Source: Thermoplasmata archaeon (GTDB lineage: Archaea; Thermoplasmatota; Thermoplasmata; Lutacidiplasmatales; UBA184). From it: a stretch of 54,361 nucleotides of DNA. Position numbers and translations under genes: made by a program. The stretch covers positions 1 through 54,361 of the forward strand of contig JASHPV010000183.1 of NCBI GenBank assembly GCA_030037875.1, in the 5' to 3' direction. Under the pieces are notes generated by a model. It did no database searches. It was not told where the DNA came from and saw nothing but the letters and a program-made list of their open reading frames with translations. Below are positions 40,601 to 48,217 of this stretch, piece by piece. Each line of letters starts with the position of its first letter. Position 1 is the stretch's first letter.

Positions 40601-41686
40601 GTGCCGGACGCGCAACTGAGCGAAGATGAGGGCACCGTCGTTCAGATCCCGCAGGATGAACGCCTCGGCGGTATCCACGGGGAGGCCCTGGTACTTGTGT
40701 GCCGATTGTCCTTCCAATCTCCCGTTAGCCGAGAGGACCGGCCATCCCGGGATCTCGAGTTTTTCGGCGATGCGCGCGTCCGACGCCCCGTGTGCCGGGG
40801 TCAAGGTGACGATGCCGGTACCGCTGTCTCCCACCTCGACCGACGTCTGGAGGAGCCCTCCCGGGCTGAGCAACGAGTAGAGTGGAGGGTACTCCGAGCC
40901 CAAGGGATGGACGTACGCCCGACCCTGCCAGGAGGCGCCGGGGTGCTCCTCGAGCACCTCGATCTCGGAATCGGGGAGCCACGCCCGGAGACGGTCCAAG
41001 CTGGATTTGCTGGTGAGAACCCTCTCTTCCGACCCCCGCCGGGTGAATTTTGCGATAACGTACGGCAGGGTCGGATTCAGGAGCACCGCCGTCGTGCCGA
41101 GAAGTTTCCAGGCCGAGTCCGTCCACACCAACGCGTCGACCCGGGGCTCGGTGTCGCGCAGGGCGAACCGGACGAGGTAAGCGGGACCCTCCTCGTCCAC
41201 GTAAACGAGGTTCGCAGGTCCCTTCGGCTCGCGGCAACGAGGACACCAACGGAGCGGGCCTTCCTTGGCGACCAGGACATTGGTCTCGGCCAACCGGCCA
41301 AGCATCCCATCCACGATCGTGGTGAGCTCCGGACGGACCGTCGGTTCCAGCGCACCATGGCCGTACCAGAGTCCCAACCCCTCCCACTGGGCCGCGGCCG
41401 TGGGGGGCACGCCCTCGCCGGGTCGGGTCCCGAACAGGACCGGTCCCGTGGCGGTTCGCTCGAGGAGAAGCTGCGCCCGCGCGGCCACGTCGGCGAGCAG
41501 CCCTCGCTGGAGCAACGGGAGAGGAACCTCCCCCCGAGACGGAATCCCGCCGATGGAGAGGTGCGTCGGAGGCCCCCCGCGATCCGGCCGGTCGTCCGGC
41601 CCCGGCGGCAGCCCCCGCCCCGACCAGAGCTCCCGGGCCTCGCTCTCGACCGCGTGGGGATCCAATACTGGGGCCAACGCGCGCAA
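37637..41686 (-). CDS. Pseudo-isoleucyl-tRNA synthetase fused to HhH and DUF835 domains
   Basis: A 1,349-residue protein with the full domain order of archaeal IleRS but no catalytic signatures. The HIGH region reads GGPPTHLSIGGIPSRGE (residues 37-53) and the KMSKS region VPTGSVDEASARVDP (520-534). The editing-domain relics are WTDSAWKLLGT (188-198) and GTGIVTLTPAHGASD (289-303, family Asp kept). Zinc knuckles occur near 148-151, 367-370 and 434-451. An anticodon-binding-like helical region (about 560-700) and an IleRS C-terminal-like region (750-960) follow. A helix-hairpin-helix pair (1030-1090), a Pro/Glu linker and a C-terminal DUF835 domain (1205-1345; VIWLS, LLEGFEYLV) complete it. It cannot form aminoacyl-adenylate in the normal way; tRNA binding or sensing is the likely remaining role. 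Confidence 0.85.
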   Translation of the reverse strand: MRALAPVLDPHAVESEARELWSGRGLPPGPDDRPDRGGPPTHLSIGGIPSRGEVPLPLLQRGLLADVAARAQLLLERTATGPVLFGTRPGEGVPPTAAAQWEGLGLWYGHGALEPTVRPELTTIVDGMLGRLAETNVLVAKEGPLRWCPRCREPKGPANLVYVDEEGPAYLVRFALRDTEPRVDALVWTDSAWKLLGTTAVLLNPTLPYVIAKFTRRGSEERVLTSKSSLDRLRAWLPDSEIEVLEEHPGASWQGRAYVHPLGSEYPPLYSLLSPGGLLQTSVEVGDSGTGIVTLTPAHGASDARIAEKLEIPGWPVLSANGRLEGQSAHKYQGLPVDTAEAFILRDLNDGALIFAQLRVRHGVPRCGDCGTGLFWRPGRAWRLEPDRIDAETLYLFKQLLPGEALPLASEVVPWPATDARTTEDPAYPALQECGSCSRLAPAGTGPKCSCGGVRVEVRRRLLPVFNEALYRWARMNPFPTDNGVGLLLPEQRRGPLLLTHLVGQFAASARPADTRLILVPTGSVDEASARVDPAAPVDAVRCALVRMATRRRAASPLASVVAEDVRHLRRFWRVAYQLSGSLARDGLPLGDQSLARVRDSLPEEDRAFVSRFERFRADALAGLAAGRFPQTLDRITRFADHDLREQYLLIARSRLDEAAQSPGKTAAERVLVYVVSGLAQLWAPFAPFTMEAIDRSLRDDARSLFEAPLAPVRQSLVDPASEKLLDRLVPIALAVERARHRLSLPRSIRWASVVVNARDEAVAAELQALLPVLTRVLPTESIEIASPARPWEGRQIRVEPNLAELQRVYRASAGRIATLVSQMPGKRVKEALRNQTLSVVLGASPVQLLPSMVELIDALPPGMMVLPAPQGELYLKLPQGTSSAALDLMLGLGPDAYRVVRSARRRLTSAPAGSNITEVWVEAPPALEEELRSHAVAIAQSLRVPRFEAVSSGTRFIPGETTNGRTAVGTRWRIWVPGLPRPVGRRKARVSRHLGRRGRQAVRFEPVESEGPDFLSEEVRNRETTLHGTLEQLDQAVGAPYLGVTKLAAAWDAGFTDFESLSHAPYEKLVTVPGFGPYLAREVVRHFGGAVPDRIWVWPPPRVEPPEPEPAPEPEAAPPESLPEPTVPEPISSASPSASVPTLPSVSTPALPRAGPAATPPVIRAVAPPAPRPEAVPLPPWKPPVSADVAEAAPAPTSLLHQGIELLVEDTTDAAWSRFLDAVSVGRRGLCVTREFPDRLRRRIGTRDITVIWLSNVGRQNSVRPSDVAALETLFVSALGEGHVSAVLLEGFEYLVTVNTLAPVLKLLRELHVRAQASGTAVWVPVNPRLLTPGEVEMLKVAFPVAPT

Positions 41687-41793
41687 GGTACTGCCCGGAC
41701 GCTCCGAGATGCTCCGGCGAGAATGATGCGCGGTCGCGAACCTTAAGGATTGCTGGCAACGGTCGAGTGCCCGGGCTGCGCGTCACCGACAAC

Positions 41794-41799
41794 TCTTAT
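41794..41799 (+). promoter_or_regulatory. TATA-like box of aIF5A
   Basis: TCTTAT is centred about 38 bases before the aIF5A ATG and would leave a leader of roughly ten bases. It lies in the 148-base divergent gap shared with the pseudo-IleRS gene. Confidence 0.4.
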
Positions 41800-41834
41800 C
41801 ATTCGGCTCGCGTCCGCGGCGTCGGGGCAACGAA

Positions 41835-42221
41835 ATGGCGTGGACGACGGCCGAGGTCCGGGAACTCAAGGAGGGCCGGTACCTCCTCCTGGATGACGAA
41901 CCGTGCCGGATCCTCTCGATCCAAACCTCCAAACCGGGGAAGCACGGGGAAGCGAAGGCGCGCATCGATGCGGTGGGGATATTCGATGGCGCCAAGCGCA
42001 GCGTAGTGTTCCCGGTCAAGCACAAGGTCCAGGTGCCGATGATCGGCAAGCACCAGGCCCAGGTGCTCTCGCTCACGGGCTCGGAGGTCCAGCTAATGGA
42101 CCTCGAGACGTACGAGACATTCTCCCTGACGTTGGAACCCGACCAGAAGGGCGAACTCACCCCGGGCACCGAGGTCCAATACCTCGACGCGATGGGAAAG
42201 CGTCGCATCACCCGGAACTGA
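41835..42221 (+). CDS. eif5a: Translation factor aIF5A
   Basis: A 128-residue aIF5A, which relieves ribosome stalling. The hypusine loop [11 protein letters not shown] is intact, with the modified Lys at position 36; SH3-like and OB domains follow. Deoxyhypusine synthase is not in this window. The gene diverges from the pseudo-IleRS and precedes the helical-repeat giant, but the latter has its own TATA box. Confidence 0.97.
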   Translation: MAWTTAEVRELKEGRYLLLDDEPCRILSIQTSKPGKHGEAKARIDAVGIFDGAKRSVVFPVKHKVQVPMIGKHQAQVLSLTGSEVQLMDLETYETFSLTLEPDQKGELTPGTEVQYLDAMGKRRITRN

Positions 42222-42260
42222 AGCGCCGGCCCTCTCCACTATCGTTCGGCCGGGGTCGCA

Positions 42261-42270
42261 CTTTATAAAG
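42261..42270 (+). promoter_or_regulatory. TATA box of the helical-repeat giant
   Basis: CTTTATAAAG is palindromic and centred 25-26 bases before an ATG at 42291 that opens a four-codon frame (MRGA, stop 42303-42305). The main ATG is 60 bases further on, so the mRNA would carry a leader with a mini-ORF. Confidence 0.6.
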
Positions 42271-42350
42271 CGGACCGTCCATCATTTTCGATGCGGGGTG
42301 CCTAGCCGTCCGGCAAGGGTCCGCGTCGCTTGGGGGATCGAGGGTTCGGC

Positions 42351-45300
42351 ATGGCAGGACTCGGCTCGCTTTCCTCCTCCCGGCTCACCAAGTTGCTCCA
42401 AGAAAAAGCGGAGCAGCTCAAGAAACGGCGCGAAACGGCCGAAGCCGTCTTCAACGAGATCGAGGCTCGAGCGGAGCTCCTCTCCGCGGTCGGAGTGACC
42501 CTCCCCGACCTCGCCAGCAAGATTCCACCCCTGCGCGAGCTGCAACGAAAGGCCGACTGGGAGGCCCTCGAGACCCAGGCGAAGAGCGTCCTGGCCGAGA
42601 TGGAACAGGCGGCGCGGGAGCCCGTCGAAGAACGGCAAGCCGCCTTGGTGAAGCGCGCAGACCGTGTCGCTCTCGTGGGGAATCCCCTCCCCGCCGAGGC
42701 CCGGGCCTTGCTGGACGAGGTGGGACCCAAGATCCGCGAAGGGCAGTGGCGAGAGGCGTTCGAGCGGTTGGCCGCGATCGAGGAGGCTCTCGCCGGCCTC
42801 GAAAAGGCATACGAGACCAGCCTGTCGGACCGGGTTCGTTCCTTCGTTCGATGGGCGACGGGTGACGACGCCGTTCCACCCGCGCTGGAGACCGAGGTCC
42901 AACCGGTTCTCGCGGACTTGAAGGGCGCGAACCCGGAACCGGCTCAGAAGCAACTCGCCGAGATTCTGGAGCGGGAATTCCCTCAAGCCGTCGAGCGGCG
43001 CACCGGGGTACGCGAGAGCGCGGAAAGAGCTGTCCCTGCGGCCCGTGAGCTGGGCGCTTCCACGGGGGGTATCGAAGCCGCGCTCGAGGCGGACAAGCGC
43101 TCGTTCATCCTGGATTGGCCCCAGAGCGTCACGTTGGTCGAGCAGGCGATCGAGGGCCTCCAAACCATCCTGAGGGACCGCGTGGCCTCGACGATCGGCT
43201 CCCTCCGAGACACCCTGGAGTCGCTTCGAACGCAGGGCGTCGACCCCAACGAAGCGCTCGCATCTCTGGAACAGATATCCGCCCAACTGAGCACCGCGAA
43301 GAGCTACGACCTGCCGGGACTGGTGGCCACCGCCCGGGAAGCCGCCGAGGGACCCGTCGTTGCTGTCGTGGCTGGGGTGCTCGACGAAGTGCGGCCCCGG
43401 TTGGTCGAGGCCAGGCGCCTGGGCCGTGATCCGAGTGACGTCTTCGCCGCGATGAATCGCGCCCGGGAGGCATTGCGCCTCCGGATCTACGGGGAGGCCA
43501 TCGCGGCCAGTCAGGAGGCGCTCGAACGGGTCAGTACCCTCATCCAGGACATCGAGGGGGTTCGTTCGGAGGCGGAGTCGGTACGCGACATGCTGTCCCG
43601 GCTAGCGAAAAATGGCTTCGCGACGGCTCCGTTCGATGCGCAGATCACCCGCTCGCTCCAGGCGCTCGACCTCGGCGACCTCTCCGGGGCTCGTCGGCTG
43701 CTCCAGGAATCGATTTCCTCGCTGGGCCGAGATGCGGTGGCGCATTTCCAGGGCCGATTGACCAATCTCTCCCAATCTGTCGCCATCGCCAAGGAACGGG
43801 GGTTCCTGCCCCCGGAGGTCGAGGCCGCGGAGCAACAGGCACGCGTGGCGCTCGACGGGGGACGGCTCGCGGACGCCGGAGCGCTGCTCGGACAGATCGA
43901 TGCGGACCTGCGGGCCGCCGCCGCACCGTACATGTCTCGCCGACTCGAGGAGATGGAGAAAGGGCTCGCCGAGATCCCCGAGGAACAAGCGGTGACCCCC
44001 GTCCGCTCCTCGATGGCGGACGCCGACGTGAACCTCCGAGTCAAGGAGGACCTGTCCGCCTCCCTAGACTGCCTTCGGCGGGCCGAGCGGGAATTCTCTG
44101 CGGTCTTCGCGGCGCGTGCCTCGTCGCTCGTCGAGGCCCTAGCGCAGGAACGCCGGGTTCTGGAGGAGATGGGAGGGACGGGCGATGCGATCCAGCGGGA
44201 GATCGACGAAGTCGAGCAGATCTTCAACATGGGCGACTTCGTCAAGGCCTCGAGGGCCGCCCAGGAGATCCGGACGCGGACCCTTCAGCAGCAGCTCGTT
44301 CGTAGCGAAGAGGCCGTTTCTCACGCGAAGCTGGCGCTAATCGAACTGGAGACAATGGGGCTCGATGTCTCTGCTCTTCGGACGGATCTCGAACTGGCCC
44401 AAGAGGCGGCCCGGAGTTCGAAGCATGCCGAAGCTTTCAAGGTCTCCGAGGCCACCGCCTCCACGGCCCGGAAACTCAAGACCGAAGCCCAGGAAGTCCT
44501 GGACCTGTTGGCCGAGACGGGGGAGCAGCACGCGGCCCTCGCCAAGCTGGGCCAGTCCGTCGAGGAGTACCGCGCGTCCGTTCAGGAAGCCAAGCAGGCG
44601 TACCAGTCGCTCGACTTTCCCCATGCCCGGGCCGTTCTCGCGCAACTCCGCGAGGAGCTGCAGAGCACGAGTCTGCGGACGGAGGCGGTCCGGCTACTCG
44701 CGGAGGCCAAGCTGGTCGTGGAGGACGGTCGCCGTCTCTCGGTTCCGATGGATGCCGCCATGGAACGGGTGGGTCACGTATCCAAGCTGTTGGAGGAAGG
44801 CCATCTCCGCGAGGCCGCGGCCGAGATTCGGTCCGTGCACGCCGAGCTCATCTCGCTGGTACGGCCGGTGCTGGAAGAGAACCTGCGAGCGGTGGAGAGC
44901 GACGCCGATACGGCCCGCGGCATCGGCCTCGACGTGGCAGCGGTGGCCGCGACGCTCGGGGAGGCGCGGCGTCGACTCAGCCAGCCCGTGCCGACCGGCG
45001 TGGCGCCGCTGATCGAGAGTGCCCGTTCCCAGTTCTTCGAGAGCCGGGGATTCCTGGAGCATTCCGACCGTGTGCTGCGGCGAGCCTCGGACGCACTCAA
45101 TCAGGCGGAACTGGTCCGCGTCGACGTGGCCCAGCCGCGCGAGCGACTCCGGAAGGTCCAAGAACTGATTGGCCAACGGGAGTACCCGAGGGCGATCGAG
45201 CAAGCGTCGTCCCTCGAACGGGAGCTCACCCAGGCCACGACCCAGCAGGTGTCCCGGTCGCTGGCCGGATTCCAGGGCCTGGTCGCTCGGGCCCGACAGC

Positions 45301-46814
45301 AAGGGGTCGACACAACCCTGGCAGAGAATTTCCTCCAGCAGGCGCGCGCGGCGCTCGACAATTCGCAACCGATCGAGGCCCTCCAGCTCGCGGCCCGGGC
45401 CGAGAGCGAAATCGAACGGGTCGAACTCCAGCACTCCATCGCCCAGGGCTCCCTCGAGACGATGGAACGAAAGCTGAGCGCGGCGGAGAAGGACGGCGTC
45501 GTCGCTCCCGCCGCCTCGGAGGAACTCGGCCGGGCCCGCACCGCGTTCGCGCGGCACGACTACGTCGAGGTTCTCGAGATGACACTGGCCACGTCCGACT
45601 CGCTCGCCATCGCCCGGGAGTACCACCGACGAGCCATGGAAGCGATCGAGGTGGCCGACCGGCACGTCAAGGAGGCCGGACATCTCTCGGCGGAGGTCTC
45701 CGAAGCCGCCGCCACATTGGCCTCGGCACGCGAGCTGGCGACCGCGGGCCAGTACGTGGACGCGATCCGGCGCGCTCGGGAGGGGTCCGAGAAAGCGCGT
45801 TGGGCCACCGAACGTCTCTACTCCGGCGGACTCGAAGAGGCCCGCCGGCTGCTTGAACTCGCCCAACGATGGGTACCCGATGCGGCACCCCAGATCGCTA
45901 CTAATGTGGACGACGCCGAAGCCGCGCTTAAGGCTCGTGAGTGGAACCGGGTCACCGACCGACTTCGCCGCGCGCGCGAGCTCGCCGACCTCTCGCTCGG
46001 AGGCGCGCTGGACGCCCGTCAGGACACCCTGCGTGGGCAGTACGATCGCATCCTCGGCGTCGATGCCGCCGAGAAGGATCGCCGCGCCGAGGTACTGCGC
46101 CGGCTTTCGGAGCTACGGGGCCGGCATGCCTATACCGACGCCTTCGAAACCGCTCGAGAGGAGGAGACGCGCCTCGCCGATACCCGCGTGACGGAACTGC
46201 GCCGCCGGACGAAGGACCTCGAGGATAGCCTCCTCGTCGGCGAGAAGCTCGGCCTCGACACCACGCCGGTCATGCAGCTGTTCAGCGAGGCGAAGATCGC
46301 CCTGCAGGCCGGGAAGGTCGATCCGGTGGGAGCCCTGCTCGACAAGGCGATGGCGCTCCTGGGCACCATCGTGAAGCCCCGCGTGTCGGACAAGCTGCGG
46401 GACGTCCGCGCCGAGTACGTGTTCGCCCGGGACGGTCTCAACGTGAACCTCGGAACCGTCGGGGAGATCCTGGATGGAATCCCCCGCCTCGTCGAACGTG
46501 GGGAGCTCGTGGATGCGGCCCGGATGCTGCTGAGCTGCGAGGAGCAGGTCAACCAGCGGAAGGCGCAGCAGCGCGAATTGACGAACCTGCACTATCTCGT
46601 CGACGCCGCCCTGTCCCAGGCCCGGGAAAAGGGCTTGGACACCACGAAGGCCCAGGAGTTGCTGTCGGCCTCGATACAGGCGCGGAGCACGGATTATGGC
46701 GTGGCGCTCGAAAAGGCCCGACAGGCCCATGAGACGCTCAAGGCCCTGCTGAAGCCCCCGGAGGCGCCCAGCACGTTCTGGCCGTTCCGTCGCGCTCCCG
46801 GGAGCGGGACCTAG
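42351..46814 (+). CDS. Giant helical-repeat protein
   Basis: A 1,487-residue acidic, almost entirely helical protein without membrane segment or signal peptide. About 20 degenerate repeats of roughly 65-70 residues run end to end. Each has a turn such as KGLDTTKAQELL, KLGLDTTPVMQLF, QQGVDTTLAENFL or ERGFLPPEVEAA, then an A-x-x-A-L helix, a short G/D turn and an A-rich helix. The pattern is TPR-like or coiled-coil solenoid, not SMC, because no ATPase heads exist. The last residues (STFWPFRRAPGSGT) form a distinct aromatic-basic tail. The ATG at 42351 has GAGGG six bases upstream; TTG 42330 is the alternative. Function unknown. Confidence 0.85.
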   Translation: MAGLGSLSSSRLTKLLQEKAEQLKKRRETAEAVFNEIEARAELLSAVGVTLPDLASKIPPLRELQRKADWEALETQAKSVLAEMEQAAREPVEERQAALVKRADRVALVGNPLPAEARALLDEVGPKIREGQWREAFERLAAIEEALAGLEKAYETSLSDRVRSFVRWATGDDAVPPALETEVQPVLADLKGANPEPAQKQLAEILEREFPQAVERRTGVRESAERAVPAARELGASTGGIEAALEADKRSFILDWPQSVTLVEQAIEGLQTILRDRVASTIGSLRDTLESLRTQGVDPNEALASLEQISAQLSTAKSYDLPGLVATAREAAEGPVVAVVAGVLDEVRPRLVEARRLGRDPSDVFAAMNRAREALRLRIYGEAIAASQEALERVSTLIQDIEGVRSEAESVRDMLSRLAKNGFATAPFDAQITRSLQALDLGDLSGARRLLQESISSLGRDAVAHFQGRLTNLSQSVAIAKERGFLPPEVEAAEQQARVALDGGRLADAGALLGQIDADLRAAAAPYMSRRLEEMEKGLAEIPEEQAVTPVRSSMADADVNLRVKEDLSASLDCLRRAEREFSAVFAARASSLVEALAQERRVLEEMGGTGDAIQREIDEVEQIFNMGDFVKASRAAQEIRTRTLQQQLVRSEEAVSHAKLALIELETMGLDVSALRTDLELAQEAARSSKHAEAFKVSEATASTARKLKTEAQEVLDLLAETGEQHAALAKLGQSVEEYRASVQEAKQAYQSLDFPHARAVLAQLREELQSTSLRTEAVRLLAEAKLVVEDGRRLSVPMDAAMERVGHVSKLLEEGHLREAAAEIRSVHAELISLVRPVLEENLRAVESDADTARGIGLDVAAVAATLGEARRRLSQPVPTGVAPLIESARSQFFESRGFLEHSDRVLRRASDALNQAELVRVDVAQPRERLRKVQELIGQREYPRAIEQASSLERELTQATTQQVSRSLAGFQGLVARARQQGVDTTLAENFLQQARAALDNSQPIEALQLAARAESEIERVELQHSIAQGSLETMERKLSAAEKDGVVAPAASEELGRARTAFARHDYVEVLEMTLATSDSLAIAREYHRRAMEAIEVADRHVKEAGHLSAEVSEAAATLASARELATAGQYVDAIRRAREGSEKARWATERLYSGGLEEARRLLELAQRWVPDAAPQIATNVDDAEAALKAREWNRVTDRLRRARELADLSLGGALDARQDTLRGQYDRILGVDAAEKDRRAEVLRRLSELRGRHAYTDAFETAREEETRLADTRVTELRRRTKDLEDSLLVGEKLGLDTTPVMQLFSEAKIALQAGKVDPVGALLDKAMALLGTIVKPRVSDKLRDVRAEYVFARDGLNVNLGTVGEILDGIPRLVERGELVDAARMLLSCEEQVNQRKAQQRELTNLHYLVDAALSQAREKGLDTTKAQELLSASIQARSTDYGVALEKARQAHETLKALLKPPEAPSTFWPFRRAPGSGT

Positions 46815-46830
46815 GGCTCTCAGAAGGGTT

Positions 46831-47271
46831 TCATTCGGGCGGGAGCAAGCCGCTCCCCGGCGGAAGTCCCCGGACCGCACCGAGCTGCAACCGGTCATAC
46901 TCGACCGAGTGCTTGATGGAACGTCGCCTCAGCAAGGCGGAGACTTGCTCCGTAATCTGGACGACCTCCTGCGCTCGGAAAGCCTTGTAAAAGTAGAACT
47001 CCGGTCGACCGTCGGCCGGGATGGGAAAGATGAGTCGAATACCGGCCGCATCTTGCCGGTTGTACCCCGCCGGTTTTCGGTCTCGCTTGAGGTCTCGCAA
47101 GTTCTCGTCGAGCAGCACCTCGGGAAGAAGCGGCTCGGCCTCCTTCATGAATGGTCGATTGGCCTCGACGACCCGTTTGTGGATCTCCGGGTAGATCCGG
47201 ACGAGGTCCTTGTAGCTCCGGCGACCTTCGAGGATAATGTGCCCGCTACGCGCTTTGACGGGGGGAGTCAC
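46831..47271 (-). CDS. Conserved-looking hypothetical protein
   Basis: A 146-residue basic cytosolic protein starting GTG at 47271. It has alternating charged helices (SYKDLVRIYPEIHKRVVEAN) and a short beta segment (GIRLIFPIPADGRPEFYFYK). I do not recognise a family. It converges on the giant repeat protein with a 16-base gap and lies next to the tRNA-Glu gene. Base use is like its neighbours, so the frame is probably real. Confidence 0.6.
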   Translation of the reverse strand: MTPPVKARSGHIILEGRRSYKDLVRIYPEIHKRVVEANRPFMKEAEPLLPEVLLDENLRDLKRDRKPAGYNRQDAAGIRLIFPIPADGRPEFYFYKAFRAQEVVQITEQVSALLRRRSIKHSVEYDRLQLGAVRGLPPGSGLLPPE

Positions 47272-47395
47272 GGCCGTTGACAGCTGTGCGCGGTATATGG
47301 CGGTCGCGGCGGTGTCCGGAACGGTGCACGCGGGATGTTGTTCGCTCTGCCGGCGAAAGCCTCAAAGAGGCTCCATCCTAACCGCCGCCGGGCGC

Positions 47396-47498
47396 GCTCC
47401 CGTAGTCTAGTGGTCAAGGATAGAGGCCTCTCGAGCCTCTGACGCGGGTTCAAATCTGCGCCGGACCGGTCCGGCCGGTGAAACTCCCGCCGGGAGCA
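47396..47498 (+). tRNA. tRNA-Glu(CUC) with a T-loop intron
   Basis: Acceptor GCTCCCG (47396-47402) pairs with CGGGAGC (47491-47497); discriminator A47498; CCA is not encoded. D-stem GTCT/GGAT, D-loop with GG. Anticodon stem GAGGC/GCCTC, loop CTCTCGA, anticodon CTC at 47430-47432. T-stem GCGGG (47444-47448) pairs with CCCGC (47486-47490) only if 30 bases are removed, restoring the loop TTCAAAT. The mature length is 73 nt. It reads Glu GAG codons. There is no gene overlap; the 3' neighbour is a secreted protein on the other strand. Confidence 0.93.
47455..47484 (+). other. tRNA intron at position 59/60 with bulge-helix-bulge
   Basis: A 30-nt intron between tRNA positions 59 and 60. The exon-intron boundary folds as a canonical BHB: T-stem; 3-nt bulge ACU (47483-47485); 4-bp central helix UUCA (47449-47452) with UGAA (47479-47482); 3-nt bulge AAU (47453-47455); then an intron stem with loop CCGG (47466-47469). 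Cutting after the second base of each bulge gives exactly the ends stated. Confidence 0.9.
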
Positions 47499-47569
47499 TG
47501 CCCATGCCAACTAAAGGGTCGTCCCGCACGGCGACAAGGACATCCCATTGGACTCAAGGGTCCCACCAG

Positions 47570-48151
47570 TTAGGTGGTAGGAGGCTTAGGTGGCTTACTC
47601 CTCTGCCGGCGAATCGCGAAGGCGAGGCCTGCGCCAACCCCGACAACCGGCACGGCGAGGAGCAGGAACACCGACAGAACGGAGGGCGCCACGAGAACCG
47701 CGGGGCAGCCTGCGCAGACAGCCGGATTTTCTTGAAAGAACGGACCTGTGACGTTCCCAGTGGAGGAGTTAGCCGCCCAGTACTCCTGCTCCGAACATTC
47801 ACCGAATGCATGGGCCCACGTAGTGTTCCGACATGTTGCAATCCAGACGAAACCCCAGTCGTAAAACGTCCCATTCGGCCCACCGGAGCTACCCCAGGTG
47901 AAGTTCATAATCCCCCAGGCACGAAGAGCAGCACCGAACTGAGCCTCGCTGCAGATTTCTAGGAACTGGGAGGAGTTCACCTCAGGATCTGCGTTCAGGA
48001 TCGTTGTGCAGGCGGAGGCGAGTGCCGTCTGCCCGTGGAACCCCTCCATGTCCGGACTCGCAACCGCAAGTCCTACGCCTTGCCCGCAGAGGGCAAGGAT
48101 TGCAAGGAGAACCAGCAGCTTCGGGAAGGCAAGGAAAGAGGACCGAGGCAT
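47570..48151 (-). CDS. Secreted protein with C-terminal membrane anchor
   Basis: A 193-residue exported protein. Signal peptide about residues 1-31 (LLVLLAILALCGQGVGLAVA), an ectodomain with several cysteines (including CTTIL, EIC, TCRN, ECSE, VCAGC) and N-glycosylation-like NxS/T sites, and one C-terminal helix (SVLSVFLLLAVPVVGVGAGL) with a basic, proline tail. The cysteines suggest disulfides outside the cell. No family recognised. It diverges from DtdA. Confidence 0.75.
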   Translation of the reverse strand: MPRSSFLAFPKLLVLLAILALCGQGVGLAVASPDMEGFHGQTALASACTTILNADPEVNSSQFLEICSEAQFGAALRAWGIMNFTWGSSGGPNGTFYDWGFVWIATCRNTTWAHAFGECSEQEYWAANSSTGNVTGPFFQENPAVCAGCPAVLVAPSVLSVFLLLAVPVVGVGAGLAFAIRRQRSKPPKPPTT

Positions 48152-48217
48152 CGCGCCCTCGGCCCATAGATGGGGTTACTTGACTTGAAGTCCTCGTCCG
48201 AGACAGGCGGGGCCGAT

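Noticed and set aside
42351-46814. SMC/Rad50-type chromosome protein
   Set aside because: No Walker A, Walker B or ABC signature at either end; the sequence is repeat-helical throughout.
47396-47470. tRNA pseudogene with a broken T-arm and acceptor
   Set aside because: The missing T-stem and acceptor strands are found intact 30 bases downstream, with a bulge-helix-bulge at the boundary, so it is an intron-containing tRNA.
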